From Rhodococcus qingshengii (lineage in GTDB: Bacteria > Actinomycetota > Actinomycetes > Mycobacteriales > Mycobacteriaceae), in the NCBI RefSeq assembly GCF_021025955.1, contig NZ_JAJNCL010000002.1, positions 795,626 through 859,625 on the forward strand: a stretch of DNA of 64,000 bases. The letters run 5' to 3'. Each line of letters starts with the position of its first letter. The stretch's first letter is position 1. A program made the position numbers and the translations under genes. Positions 19,217 through 26,337 of this stretch are shown piece by piece. The notes below the pieces were generated by a model. It ran no database searches. It was given only the letters and a program-made list of their open reading frames with translations, and was not told the origin of the DNA.

Positions 19217-20047
19217 GTGCGATACCTGTACTGGACGTTGCGATACCTGCCTGATGCGGTTCGTGGTGAGTTCGTCAACATTGGCGTAATAGTTGGTCGC
19301 GATGGTCAAGACTGGGCGATCCGAACGATCGAAAACTTCGAACGAGCAAGTCGGATCGGTGGCGATCTGTCGGTCGCGAGGCGATGGGCACACTCCCTTC
19401 GCCAGGACATCGAAGCGAATTCGCATCGGGCGCACCTGGCCTATACCGGCGAGGACTTTGCTGCCACCGAGGGGTGGCTGGATCGAATGCGTGAGTTTCA
19501 CAACAACTCCATCCAGGTGAGCGAAGCGATGCCCGTTGTGGCGCAAACAGCCAACGAGGGAGCGGACTTGCTCTACGCCCGTCTGGTCGTCGACCCCGCA
19601 CGCGCAGTGCGAAGCACCTCTCACACGCGTGCGGTGGCACGACTAACGGAGGCGTATTCCGACATCTCGGATGAATACAACGTACTCAAGCGTGTGAAGG
19701 TCAATTCCGGAAGACAATCGATGGATTTCGATTTTGCTTTGACCAACAGACGAATCGAACACCTATCGCGCGTCTGGTCTTTCGATGTAAAGGACCCATC
19801 CACACAGGTCGAGAAGGTTCAAGCCTGGGGATTCCGGATCGAGCAACTTCGGGAAAGTGGTGGCGAACTGACTGCCGCCAATGAGAAGACGATCCATGTA
19901 GATCAGGATGTTCCAGTCCGAATTTTATATGTCCCCCCGAATAATGCCGCTGGCCTGGAGTCGCTAGACATCGCAAGAGACGCGTGGAAAAGAATTGAAG
20001 CGAGAGCATTTCCAATCGAGCACGCCAGGCGACTTGTCGCGGCTTAA
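19217..20047 (+). CDS. DUF3037 family protein, partner of HipA-like kinase
   Basis: A 276-residue protein starting at a GTG preceded by AGGAGG. The N-terminal signature RYLYWTLRYLPDAVRGEFVN followed by IGVIV is that of DUF3037 (YW.LRY.P....GE.NIGV). The rest is mainly helical, with a long region of charged residues. The function is unknown. Spacing of 15 bases after the HipA-like stop indicates one operon. Candidate roles are antitoxin or substrate of the kinase, or a structural partner in a defence module. Base composition is lower in GC than the flanking core genes, which supports acquisition by transfer. Confidence 0.75.
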   Translation: MRYLYWTLRYLPDAVRGEFVNIGVIVGRDGQDWAIRTIENFERASRIGGDLSVARRWAHSLRQDIEANSHRAHLAYTGEDFAATEGWLDRMREFHNNSIQVSEAMPVVAQTANEGADLLYARLVVDPARAVRSTSHTRAVARLTEAYSDISDEYNVLKRVKVNSGRQSMDFDFALTNRRIEHLSRVWSFDVKDPSTQVEKVQAWGFRIEQLRESGGELTAANEKTIHVDQDVPVRILYVPPNNAAGLESLDIARDAWKRIEARAFPIEHARRLVAA

Positions 20048-20095
20048 CTGAATGCCGTCGCCGCTGGCTGAGAATAAGATTGCCCACCGTTTTTG

Positions 20096-20141
20096 GAGGG
20101 AGCGCGTCCCCAACGTCGAGAGGCTGGGGACGCGCTCCCTC
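20096..20141 (+). terminator. 17-bp perfect stem, terminator of HipA/DUF3037 unit
   Basis: The arms at 20096-20112 and 20125-20141 are exact reverse complements (GAGGGAGCGCGTCCCCA) with a 12-base loop. It begins 49 bases after the DUF3037 stop. There is no U-tract downstream, as usual for actinobacterial hairpin terminators, though TTTTT precedes it. Confidence 0.7.
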
Positions 20142-20309
20142 ACAGTCAATTGCGGGCGAAAGGACTCAGGTTCACACCGAGGTCACTGCGTTTTCCAGAC
20201 GTAGTCGACGCGGTGTGGGTCGAGTCCGTCGCAACGGTCTTTGATCTCATCATCCATACCCTTGAACGCGACGCACCTCACGACGATTCCAGCGGATGCG
20301 ACAGACCGG

Positions 20310-20320
20310 TCTGGTTTGAT
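20310..20320 (+). promoter_or_regulatory. recurring TCTGGTTTGAT motif
   Basis: This copy stands 17 bases before the ATG at 20327. It shares GGTCTGGTTTGATAC and the ATGAAGA start with the gene at 16652. The 180 bases ahead of it hold no gene that I can support. Confidence 0.5.
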
Positions 20321-20326
20321 ACCAAC

Positions 20327-21157
20327 ATGAAGACGACTCGTTCAGCGGCTCTCGCTGCATCTGCGATCTGCGCCCTACTCCTGACTGCATGCGGAGGCGG
20401 AGACGGGACGCCCACCGTTGACTCCGCTACATCTGTGACGACCGCAGCCGCGCCGGCTCTTGAAGTCGTATCGATGGGGACGCCGTTCACGGTCAAGGAC
20501 AGGGCTGGCGCCACGCTCGGGACTGTGACGGTACTGGCCGCTGAGAAGAATCCCGAATGCACAACCCGCTACGGCACGCCGACCGAACCGGACGGCACCG
20601 CAGTGGCAGTGCAATTGCGGGTCGAAACCACGCCGACTCACGACGAGCAAACCTTCATGCGCACGACCGATAGAGACTTCTCCGAGGTGACATCATCCGG
20701 CGTCACGAAGGATGTCGGCATCGACAACGACACCTGCATCGCGGATCGCGACAAATTCATGCAGCCGTTCACTCCCTCATCAAAATATGAGGGATGGGTC
20801 CTGCTCGACGTTTCCGATCCGCAGAGCAAATTGATCTACCGTCCGCAGCATTCACTCGGCGGACCGAGTTATCAGGTGGCGGATCTGTCGACTATCGTCG
20901 AAGCGCAGCGAGTCACCTCCGAAGCCCCGGTCGAACCGGTGCGAACCGAAGTGCCGCCTGTGCCGACGACGGTTGCAGTCCCGAAGGTTGAGAGCACTCC
21001 GGAAGCCCCCGTTGGATTTACGGGGGCACCGAATGGCGCGCCCGCTCCGTTGACCGGCAAGGTGATCGACCATTGCATGACTGACCCGATGTACCAGACG
21101 GGGACGACCATGTTCACAGACGGAACAACGGGATGGACCCAGCAATGCGCGAGCTGA
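20327..21157 (+). CDS. secreted lipoprotein
   Basis: A 276-residue lipoprotein. The signal ends at LLLTAC with the anchored Cys22. I use the ATG at 20327 behind the shared motif; the open frame runs further upstream only through the terminator hairpin. Residues about 50-190 look like a beta-rich domain of the DUF4352 (MPT64-like immunoglobulin) type: FTVKDRAGATLGTVTV, VAVQLRVETT and YEGWVLLDVSD are the usual blocks. A Pro/Val/Glu-rich segment (EPVRTEVPPVPTTVAVP) follows, then a short tail with two Cys (DHCMTD, QQCAS). The substrate or partner is unknown. The next gene starts inside its last codons. Confidence 0.82.
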   Translation: MKTTRSAALAASAICALLLTACGGGDGTPTVDSATSVTTAAAPALEVVSMGTPFTVKDRAGATLGTVTVLAAEKNPECTTRYGTPTEPDGTAVAVQLRVETTPTHDEQTFMRTTDRDFSEVTSSGVTKDVGIDNDTCIADRDKFMQPFTPSSKYEGWVLLDVSDPQSKLIYRPQHSLGGPSYQVADLSTIVEAQRVTSEAPVEPVRTEVPPVPTTVAVPKVESTPEAPVGFTGAPNGAPAPLTGKVIDHCMTDPMYQTGTTMFTDGTTGWTQQCAS

Positions 21158-21495
21158 CCGTGAAACGGGCGCTGGTGGCAATGCTGATCCCAGCCGCCCT
21201 CGTTCTCTCGTCGTGGTCAAGCGACAATGACGATCAAGACGGGTCGAAGCAAGCGTCGCTTGTCGATTCATCTAACTTCGCCAGTTGCGCGGAGGCCAGA
21301 GAAGTCGGCGCCGCCCCTCTTCTTAAGGGTGATCCGGGCTACCGCGCCGAATGGGATCGTGACGGCGATGGAGTTGCCTGCGAGACTGACGGCAGCGCGA
21401 AGGTGACGACAACCGCTGTGTCCGAAACGCAAGACTCCGGCATGTACGGAATTCTCGTTCCTGCCAGCGCCGAGAATCGTAAACAGAGTCAGTGA
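21145..21495 (+). CDS. Excalibur-domain secreted protein with altered lipobox
   Basis: A 116-residue protein. The start could be the ATG at 21145 or the GTG at 21160; both lie at or inside the end of the preceding lipoprotein gene, so the two genes are probably coupled. A signal-like hydrophobic stretch (LVAMLIPAALVLSSW) is followed by a Ser/Asp-rich spacer. An Excalibur calcium-binding domain then runs from FASCAEAREVGAAPL to WDRDGDGVACE (about residues 45-80), with both conserved Cys and the DxDxDG loop. The expected lipobox Cys is replaced by Trp24 (TGG), one base from TGC, so it may be secreted or membrane-anchored instead of lipidated. Confidence 0.8.
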   Translation: MRELTVKRALVAMLIPAALVLSSWSSDNDDQDGSKQASLVDSSNFASCAEAREVGAAPLLKGDPGYRAEWDRDGDGVACETDGSAKVTTTAVSETQDSGMYGILVPASAENRKQSQ

Positions 21496-21502
21496 CAATC
21501 AG

Positions 21503-21754
21503 GTGAGTTTCGAACTTCCTGGAATAGACCTCATTCGAGGGGCCAAGCTGGTCGGCTCAAGCTTGCCGATGCAATCGGCGGTAGGCGGGATGCAGCCGTG
21601 CGGCCTTGATGAATACGACGACATGAATGAGTGGACTTGGCGAGGCGAGACTTCCGCAGCAGGGACTGAAGTGCTCTCCGTTTCCGTGCTCAATGCCACG
21701 CCTACCTCTATCGTGATCAAGCATTCACCCGCCGACCCAAATGGCGGCTGCTGA
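21503..21754 (+). CDS. small hypothetical protein
   Basis: An 83-residue frame from a GTG, 7 bases after the Excalibur gene stop, ending just before a strong terminator, which fits the last gene of that operon. It contains two Cys (MQPCGLD, NGGC) and a beta-strand-like LSVSVLNATPTSIVIKH. It has no signal peptide of its own. It may be the displaced C-terminal part of an older secreted protein, since strand, spacing and composition continue from the gene before. I recognise no family. Confidence 0.45.
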   Translation: MSFELPGIDLIRGAKLVGSSLPMQSAVGGMQPCGLDEYDDMNEWTWRGETSAAGTEVLSVSVLNATPTSIVIKHSPADPNGGC

Positions 21755-21774
21755 CTCCGCCGTAGACAAGATCC

Positions 21775-21813
21775 AATCGGCCTTGCCCTCTTAAGGGTGG
21801 GGCCGATTCTTTT
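21775..21813 (+). terminator. hairpin terminator with T-tract
   Basis: AATCGGCC...GGCCGATT stem with the inner GCCC/GGGT pairing and a short loop, followed by CTTTT. It lies 20 bases after the stop at 21754 and closes the lipoprotein/Excalibur unit. Confidence 0.75.
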
Positions 21814-21936
21814 GCGCCACTTGACAATCGATTCATAATTACCCGTCCACAAAGGTTGCAATAGTCCGTTTGATACGGTAAATTAATTCTTGTCAGACCA
21901 CAGGGGCCAGGCAAACAATTACAGAGTGGAGATGAT

Positions 21937-22053
21937 GTGGACTGGTTTGATCGGTCAATCACCATCGTGGCGCTTCTCGTAGGGCTGTACAGCCTCTACT
22001 TGCAACGCCAGACCCCGCCGGGGAAGCACCGGAGGAAGGGGAAGGATGGGTAG
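21937..22053 (+). CDS. 38-residue single-span membrane peptide
   Basis: Starts at a GTG with GGAG about 7 bases upstream and ends at the TAG at 22051. The product has an N-terminal acidic DWFDRS, one hydrophobic span (ITIVALLVGLYSLYLQ) and a basic tail (GKHRRKGKDG), so it should insert with the tail inside. Small peptides of this shape occur in phage and integrative-element modules, often unannotated. A variant of the recurring motif (GTCCGTTTGATAC, 21864-21876) lies about 60 bases upstream and could be its promoter. Confidence 0.5.
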   Translation: MDWFDRSITIVALLVGLYSLYLQRQTPPGKHRRKGKDG

Positions 22054-22138
22054 TTGATCGGAGCCGGGGGTGCTAGAGACACCCCCGGTTCCACCGGTCA
22101 GTATCCCATCATCGACGCAAACGAGAAAGGATGAACTC

Positions 22139-22315
22139 ATGACCAGAGCAGAAGGCCTCGGCATTCTCGCCGTCGTTCTCATGGCGATCGCGCTTGTGAT
22201 TGGCATCGTGAACGGACGCAGCGGCGTCGAGCTCGGAATCTACGTCGCGCTGCTGGTGCTGTTCGTCGGCCTCAATGGTCGACTGGCGTGGAAGCGGCGA
22301 CATGGCACAGCGTAA
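22139..22315 (+). CDS. 58-residue membrane protein
   Basis: Start at the ATG at 22139 with an AAAGGA Shine-Dalgarno. Two hydrophobic spans (GILAVVLMAIALVIGIV and LGIYVALLVLFVGLNG) are separated by a short NGRSG turn, with a basic end (LAWKRRHGTA). It resembles holin-like or small phage membrane proteins only in general shape. Its end overlaps the start of the HTH gene by 14 bases, so the two are coupled. Confidence 0.6.
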   Translation: MTRAEGLGILAVVLMAIALVIGIVNGRSGVELGIYVALLVLFVGLNGRLAWKRRHGTA

Positions 22316-22538
22316 GACTGCCCGCTTCCTATCCAAGCGCCAGTTCGCCGAGCGGATCGGCGCCAAGGATCCGACACTGAGTGGGTACAACCTTCCGGAG
22401 CCGGATGTAACGATCGGGCCAGTAAACGACGACGGTTCACTGCCCCGCGGAACCTTCGCCGGATGGACAGAGAAGACGATCGACGAATGGCAGGCGGACC
22501 GGCCGGGGCATGGCGGTCGGCCGGCGCACAAGGGTTGA
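22302..22538 (+). CDS. excisionase/AlpA-like small HTH protein
   Basis: A 78-residue protein (ATG at 22302) that overlaps the preceding gene. FLSKRQFAERIGAKDPTL matches the helix-turn-helix of small MerR/AlpA-type DNA-binding proteins. The C-terminal WTEKTIDEWQADRPGHGG is the usual W..xxIDEW...RP.H.G ending of actinobacterial excisionase-like proteins. Such proteins act with an integrase in excision or regulate element genes; no integrase is visible in this window. It ends directly at a long stem-loop. Confidence 0.65.
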   Translation: MAQRKTARFLSKRQFAERIGAKDPTLSGYNLPEPDVTIGPVNDDGSLPRGTFAGWTEKTIDEWQADRPGHGGRPAHKG

Positions 22539-22596
22539 CCGGTTCGAAGTAGCCCTACCTGCGTTTCTTGGCAGGTAGGGCTACTTCGAACTGGTC
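22537..22596 (+). terminator. 26-bp stem-loop after excisionase-like gene
   Basis: The arms at 22537-22562 and 22571-22596 pair along 26 positions with a single G-T wobble and an 8-base loop (GTTTCTTG). The first arm begins inside the stop codon of the HTH gene. There is no T-tract. Probably a terminator. Confidence 0.7.
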
Positions 22597-22744
22597 ACGC
22601 GACTCTTGTCGGGTTACTGCTGGTCATCGAACAGGGTGGACTGTTCGGGTGTAACTGCATCGAGGGCTGGCAGAAGGGTGGTCTTGCCGACGCTTCCCAG
22701 ATAGTTGACGCAGTACGTACCGGGCGACCCTGCAAACCGGCCAG

Positions 22745-22756
22745 TCTGGTATGTAT
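22745..22756 (+). promoter_or_regulatory. recurring TCTGGTATGTAT motif
   Basis: Identical over 12 bases to the copy at 17662. Here it lies about 70 bases before the ATG at 22825, so a longer leader would be made if it is a promoter. Confidence 0.4.
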
Positions 22757-22824
22757 TGCTCACGCGATCCGCTCTCTCGAAAGGATGTCTGGATGGGAGC
22801 AGTGTTGCCAGTAGCGTTGCCGTC

Positions 22825-23559
22825 ATGATTACGGACCCGACGAGGCCGTGGTGGGAGACTTACAACTACAACGACCTCTCTGCCCGCGAAAATGGCTGGA
22901 GCGAAGACGATTCCACGCTCTCTCGAGAACTGTGCGACCTACTCGATGACGTCGCTGCCGCGTTCGCCATCACGGGTGCGCAGACACCAGAGTGGCTGAG
23001 CCCGTACAGCGGCGATACTCAACCCGGCAAGGACTCGTACGAGCGTTGTACCGATCCGGAGAAGTTCCTGATCGTGGTGGCACGAGCTCGAGCGTGGACA
23101 AAGGTCCTCGTCGATCGCGGCTGGGCACGGGAAGCACCGCCCGTGCGGTGGGCGCTCCGCCCCTTGGAATCCGGCGGGGTCGACACCGTTTTGGCGCCTT
23201 CAAGTGACGGTGCGGTCCCGCTCGTGCTGACGACGCACACTCCGGTCGACAGCGCCCATCCATTCAATGTCACGATCGCCGCAGGCAACCCAGCTGTGGC
23301 GCTGGCATCAATTCCCGACTGTGCCTGCGACGGATGCGACAGGGGGTCCGCTGTACTGCTCGAAGAATTCGACACGTGGGTGCTATCGGTGGTCGACGGC
23401 TCTCTCGCTGTCGACGTCACAGCCGCCTGCTATTCGATTCAAACGTCTTTTCACGGCAGAAGACACGGGGTGCAATACCTCGACGACCCACTGCTTTCAC
23501 TGCGTCACCGTGGCCCCCGAGTTGGACGGCGCGCTCGCTCGGGCCTGCAAGGTGAGTAG
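22825..23559 (+). CDS. DUF6226-like protein
   Basis: A 244-residue protein with ATG at 22825 (ITDPTRPWWETYNYND). An internal CDGCDRGSAVLLEEFD block (C.CDGCD.GS) is what I associate with DUF6226, a family of unknown role in actinobacteria. It has no signal peptide or membrane span. The last 45 residues become Arg/Gly-rich and poorly structured (LRHRGPRVGRRARSGLQGE), unlike the rest; an old frameshift near 23450 is possible, but I cannot locate it. It is convergent with the monooxygenase gene 22 bases on and is the last gene of the accessory region. Confidence 0.65.
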   Translation: MITDPTRPWWETYNYNDLSARENGWSEDDSTLSRELCDLLDDVAAAFAITGAQTPEWLSPYSGDTQPGKDSYERCTDPEKFLIVVARARAWTKVLVDRGWAREAPPVRWALRPLESGGVDTVLAPSSDGAVPLVLTTHTPVDSAHPFNVTIAAGNPAVALASIPDCACDGCDRGSAVLLEEFDTWVLSVVDGSLAVDVTAACYSIQTSFHGRRHGVQYLDDPLLSLRHRGPRVGRRARSGLQGE

Positions 23560-23581
23560 TCACTGACGCCTCACCCCGCCG

Positions 23582-23866
23582 CTACACAACCTTCGTGAAG
23601 ATCTGCGCCGGGGCCGCCGTCTCAAGCTTGTCCAGCGCCGCGATCAACCTGACGAAGTGCTCGGTATGGGTGTGGGCGTCGAGGTGCTCCTGCGATTCCC
23701 ACTCCTCGGCCAATACGAGCTCGCAGGGATTGTCGGTGCGCTGCAATAACTCGTAATTGATGCAGCCGTCCTCTTTTCGGGTCTCGGTGACAAGTTCGTC
23801 GTACAACCGAAGCACTTCCGCGAGATCGCCCCGCTCCACTCTGGTTGGCACCAAGACCCTGATCAC
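23582..23866 (-). CDS. ABM-domain (antibiotic biosynthesis monooxygenase type) protein
   Basis: A 94-residue dimeric ferredoxin-like fold protein. The start is the GTG at 23866 with GGAGAG 5 bases ahead. Family hallmarks are the KEDGCINYELLQ strand, the EEWESQEHLDAH block and the HTEHFV segment. Members include quinol monooxygenase YgiN and heme-handling proteins; the specific reaction here is unknown. It stands between the accessory region and glnN and is divergent from glnN over about 210 bases. Confidence 0.88.
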   Translation of the reverse strand: MIRVLVPTRVERGDLAEVLRLYDELVTETRKEDGCINYELLQRTDNPCELVLAEEWESQEHLDAHTHTEHFVRLIAALDKLETAAPAQIFTKVV

Positions 23867-24076
23867 AAAGACTCTCCGATTCGACTGTCCAGCATTGACC
23901 CCTCCGCTCGAAGTCTCCCGTAGACCTCCGACAGATCGACATTTCCGTTGTGACTCGAAGTTTGCGGACAGGCGCAATATCTAGGAAACACCCCCGATAC
24001 CGGAGGTTCGTAGGGTTTGCCGAAGTCGGGCTCGCAATCAGCAGCGCAGCCCTGGGCCCGGGCGAGGGGTAAGCAC

Positions 24077-26254
24077 ATGAGTGGAAATGCAGTTCGCTTG
24101 CAAGCAATCAAGGACGTCGAGGCCTACACACCTCCAGTGGTCAGTTTCACAACCGACGAGACACCCGGCGAAGTTTTCGGCGCCAACGTCTTCAACAAGG
24201 TGGTCATGCAGAAGAGACTGCCCAAGCTCGTCTACAAGTCGGTGATGGCGACGATCGAGCAAGGCAAGCCGCTCGATCCCATGGTCGCCGACGCAGTCGC
24301 GTCCGCGATGAAGGACTGGGCGCTGGAGAAAGGCGCAACCCACTACGCCCACGTCTTCTACCCATTGACCGGGTTGACGGCCGAGAAGCACGACAGCTTC
24401 CTCGAACCGGTCGGCGACGGCAGTGCACTGGCGGAGTTCGCCGGCAAGACCTTGATCCAAGGTGAACCCGACGCTTCGAGTTTCCCGAACGGCGGGCTGC
24501 GCAACACGTTCGAGGCTCGCGGCTACACCGGCTGGGATGTCACGAGCCCGGCCTACGTTCTCGAAAACCCCAACGGCAACACACTGTGTATCCCGACCGT
24601 GTTCGTTTCGATGACCGGCGAAGCGCTCGACCACAAGACCCCCTTGCTGCGCTCACAGCAGGCCATGGGTTACCACGCCGAGCGAATCCTGAAGTTGTTC
24701 GGCCACACCGACCCCGAGCACATCGTGTCGTTCTGCGGTCCCGAGCAGGAGTACTTCCTGATCGATCGCCACTTCTTCCTCGCCCGCCCCGACCTCCTCA
24801 ACGCCGGCCGAACCCTCTTCGGTGCAAAGCCGCCCAAGGGCCAGGAGTTCGACGACCACTACTTCGGGGCGATCCCGGAACGTGTGCTCGGGTTCATGAT
24901 GGACACCGAGCGTGAACTGTTCAAACTCGGTATCCCCGCCAAGACGCGGCACAACGAGGTTGCGCCCGGCCAGTTCGAGATCGCCCCGATGTTCGAGCGA
25001 GGCAACATCGCCGCCGACCACCAGCAGTTGCTGATGACAACCTTCAAAACCATCGCCAAGAAGCACGGCATGGAATGTCTGTTCCACGAGAAGCCGTTCG
25101 ACGGTGTCAACGGCTCCGGCAAGCACGTCAACTTCTCGCTGGGCAACTCCGAACTCGGCAGTTTGCTTGTCCCCGGCGACAATCCGCATGACAATGCCCA
25201 GTTCCTCGTCTTCTGCGCCGCTGTCATCCGGGCCGTCCACAAGTACGCGGGACTCCTCCGCGCGTCGGTCGCATCGGCCACCAACGATCACCGTCTCGGC
25301 GCCAACGAGGCTCCCCCAGCGATCATCTCGATCTTCCTCGGCGATCAGCTTGCCGACGTCTTCGAACAGATTGCCAAGGGTGCGGCGACGTCGTCGAAGG
25401 ACAAGGGCACCATGATGATCGGCGCCGACACCCTTCCTGTCCTGCCGACCGATCCGGGCGACCGCAACCGCACCAGCCCATTTGCCTTCACCGGCAATCG
25501 TTTCGAGTTCCGCGCGCCGGGATCGCTGCAAACAGTCAACGGTCCGATGGTCACCATCAACACGATCATGGCCGAGGCTCTCGACTACATGGCCACCGAA
25601 CTGGAGGAGGCCGTCGCCGACGGCGCCGATTTCGACACCGCCGTCCAGAATCTGCTCACCGAAATCATCACCAACCACGGTGCGGTTGTTTTCAACGGCG
25701 ACGGTTACTCGGAAAACTGGCAGATCGAGGCCGAGTCTCGCGGCCTGCCGAACCTTCGGACAACGCTGGACGCCCTGCCTGAACTGATCACCGAGTCCTC
25801 GATGGAACTCTTCGAGAAGTACAAGGTGTTCAACCACCGAGAGATGCACAGTCGCTACGAGGTCGGACTCGAACAGTACGCACTCAGCATCGGCGTCGAG
25901 GCCCGCCTGGCCGCCGAAATCGGTACGACGCTGATCCTTCCGGCTGCAGTGCGCCACCAGACGGAAGTTGCTCAAAATTTCGTCGCACTGAAGTCCGCCG
26001 GCCTCGAACCGGATTCTGCTCCACTCGAAGAAGTGTCGGCGCCTGTTGCGGCCCTGCGAACTGCGCTCGCTACCCTGCGCGCCGCCATCGACGCCGACGC
26101 CGGCGAGTCACCATTCGATCAGGCCAAGCACGCACAGGACGCACTCCTGCCCGCGATGGCCGAGGTGCGCGCCGCAGCCGACTACCTTGAAACCATCGTC
26201 GCCGACGATCACTGGCCACTCCCGACGTATCAGGAAATGCTCTTCATTCTCTGA
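24077..26254 (+). CDS. glnN: type III glutamine synthetase (GlnN)
   Basis: A 725-residue GSIII enzyme that makes glutamine from glutamate, ammonium and ATP. The length and motifs ([18 protein letters not shown] near the N-terminus, [36 protein letters not shown]) are those of GSIII, not of the 470-residue GSI. The start is the ATG at 24077; an earlier in-frame start lacks support. It is probably a nitrogen-stress enzyme additional to GlnA. NADP-GDH lies 1.7 kb downstream on the same strand. The gene ends 16 bases before a 60-base perfect palindrome. Confidence 0.95.
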   Translation: MSGNAVRLQAIKDVEAYTPPVVSFTTDETPGEVFGANVFNKVVMQKRLPKLVYKSVMATIEQGKPLDPMVADAVASAMKDWALEKGATHYAHVFYPLTGLTAEKHDSFLEPVGDGSALAEFAGKTLIQGEPDASSFPNGGLRNTFEARGYTGWDVTSPAYVLENPNGNTLCIPTVFVSMTGEALDHKTPLLRSQQAMGYHAERILKLFGHTDPEHIVSFCGPEQEYFLIDRHFFLARPDLLNAGRTLFGAKPPKGQEFDDHYFGAIPERVLGFMMDTERELFKLGIPAKTRHNEVAPGQFEIAPMFERGNIAADHQQLLMTTFKTIAKKHGMECLFHEKPFDGVNGSGKHVNFSLGNSELGSLLVPGDNPHDNAQFLVFCAAVIRAVHKYAGLLRASVASATNDHRLGANEAPPAIISIFLGDQLADVFEQIAKGAATSSKDKGTMMIGADTLPVLPTDPGDRNRTSPFAFTGNRFEFRAPGSLQTVNGPMVTINTIMAEALDYMATELEEAVADGADFDTAVQNLLTEIITNHGAVVFNGDGYSENWQIEAESRGLPNLRTTLDALPELITESSMELFEKYKVFNHREMHSRYEVGLEQYALSIGVEARLAAEIGTTLILPAAVRHQTEVAQNFVALKSAGLEPDSAPLEEVSAPVAALRTALATLRAAIDADAGESPFDQAKHAQDALLPAMAEVRAAADYLETIVADDHWPLPTYQEMLFIL

Positions 26255-26270
26255 GCATCACCCGAATATC

Positions 26271-26330
26271 AACGCTCAACAACTGTGGCCTGCAACTCGA
26301 TCGAGTTGCAGGCCACAGTTGTTGAGCGTT
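26271..26330. terminator. 60-base perfect palindrome between convergent genes
   Basis: The 30-base arms (26271-26300 and 26301-26330) are exact reverse complements with no spacer; the centre is CGATCG. An outer pair, CCCGAA (26261) and TTCGGG (26332), extends it after short unpaired gaps. It sits between glnN and the convergent DUF4185 gene and serves both strands as a terminator. There is no T-tract on either side. Confidence 0.85.
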
Positions 26331-26337
26331 GTTCGGG

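Noticed and set aside
21499..21861. 120-codon minus-strand frame opposite the small gene at 21503-21754
   Set aside because: It starts inside the terminator region and reads through it; the plus-strand frame fits operon spacing better.
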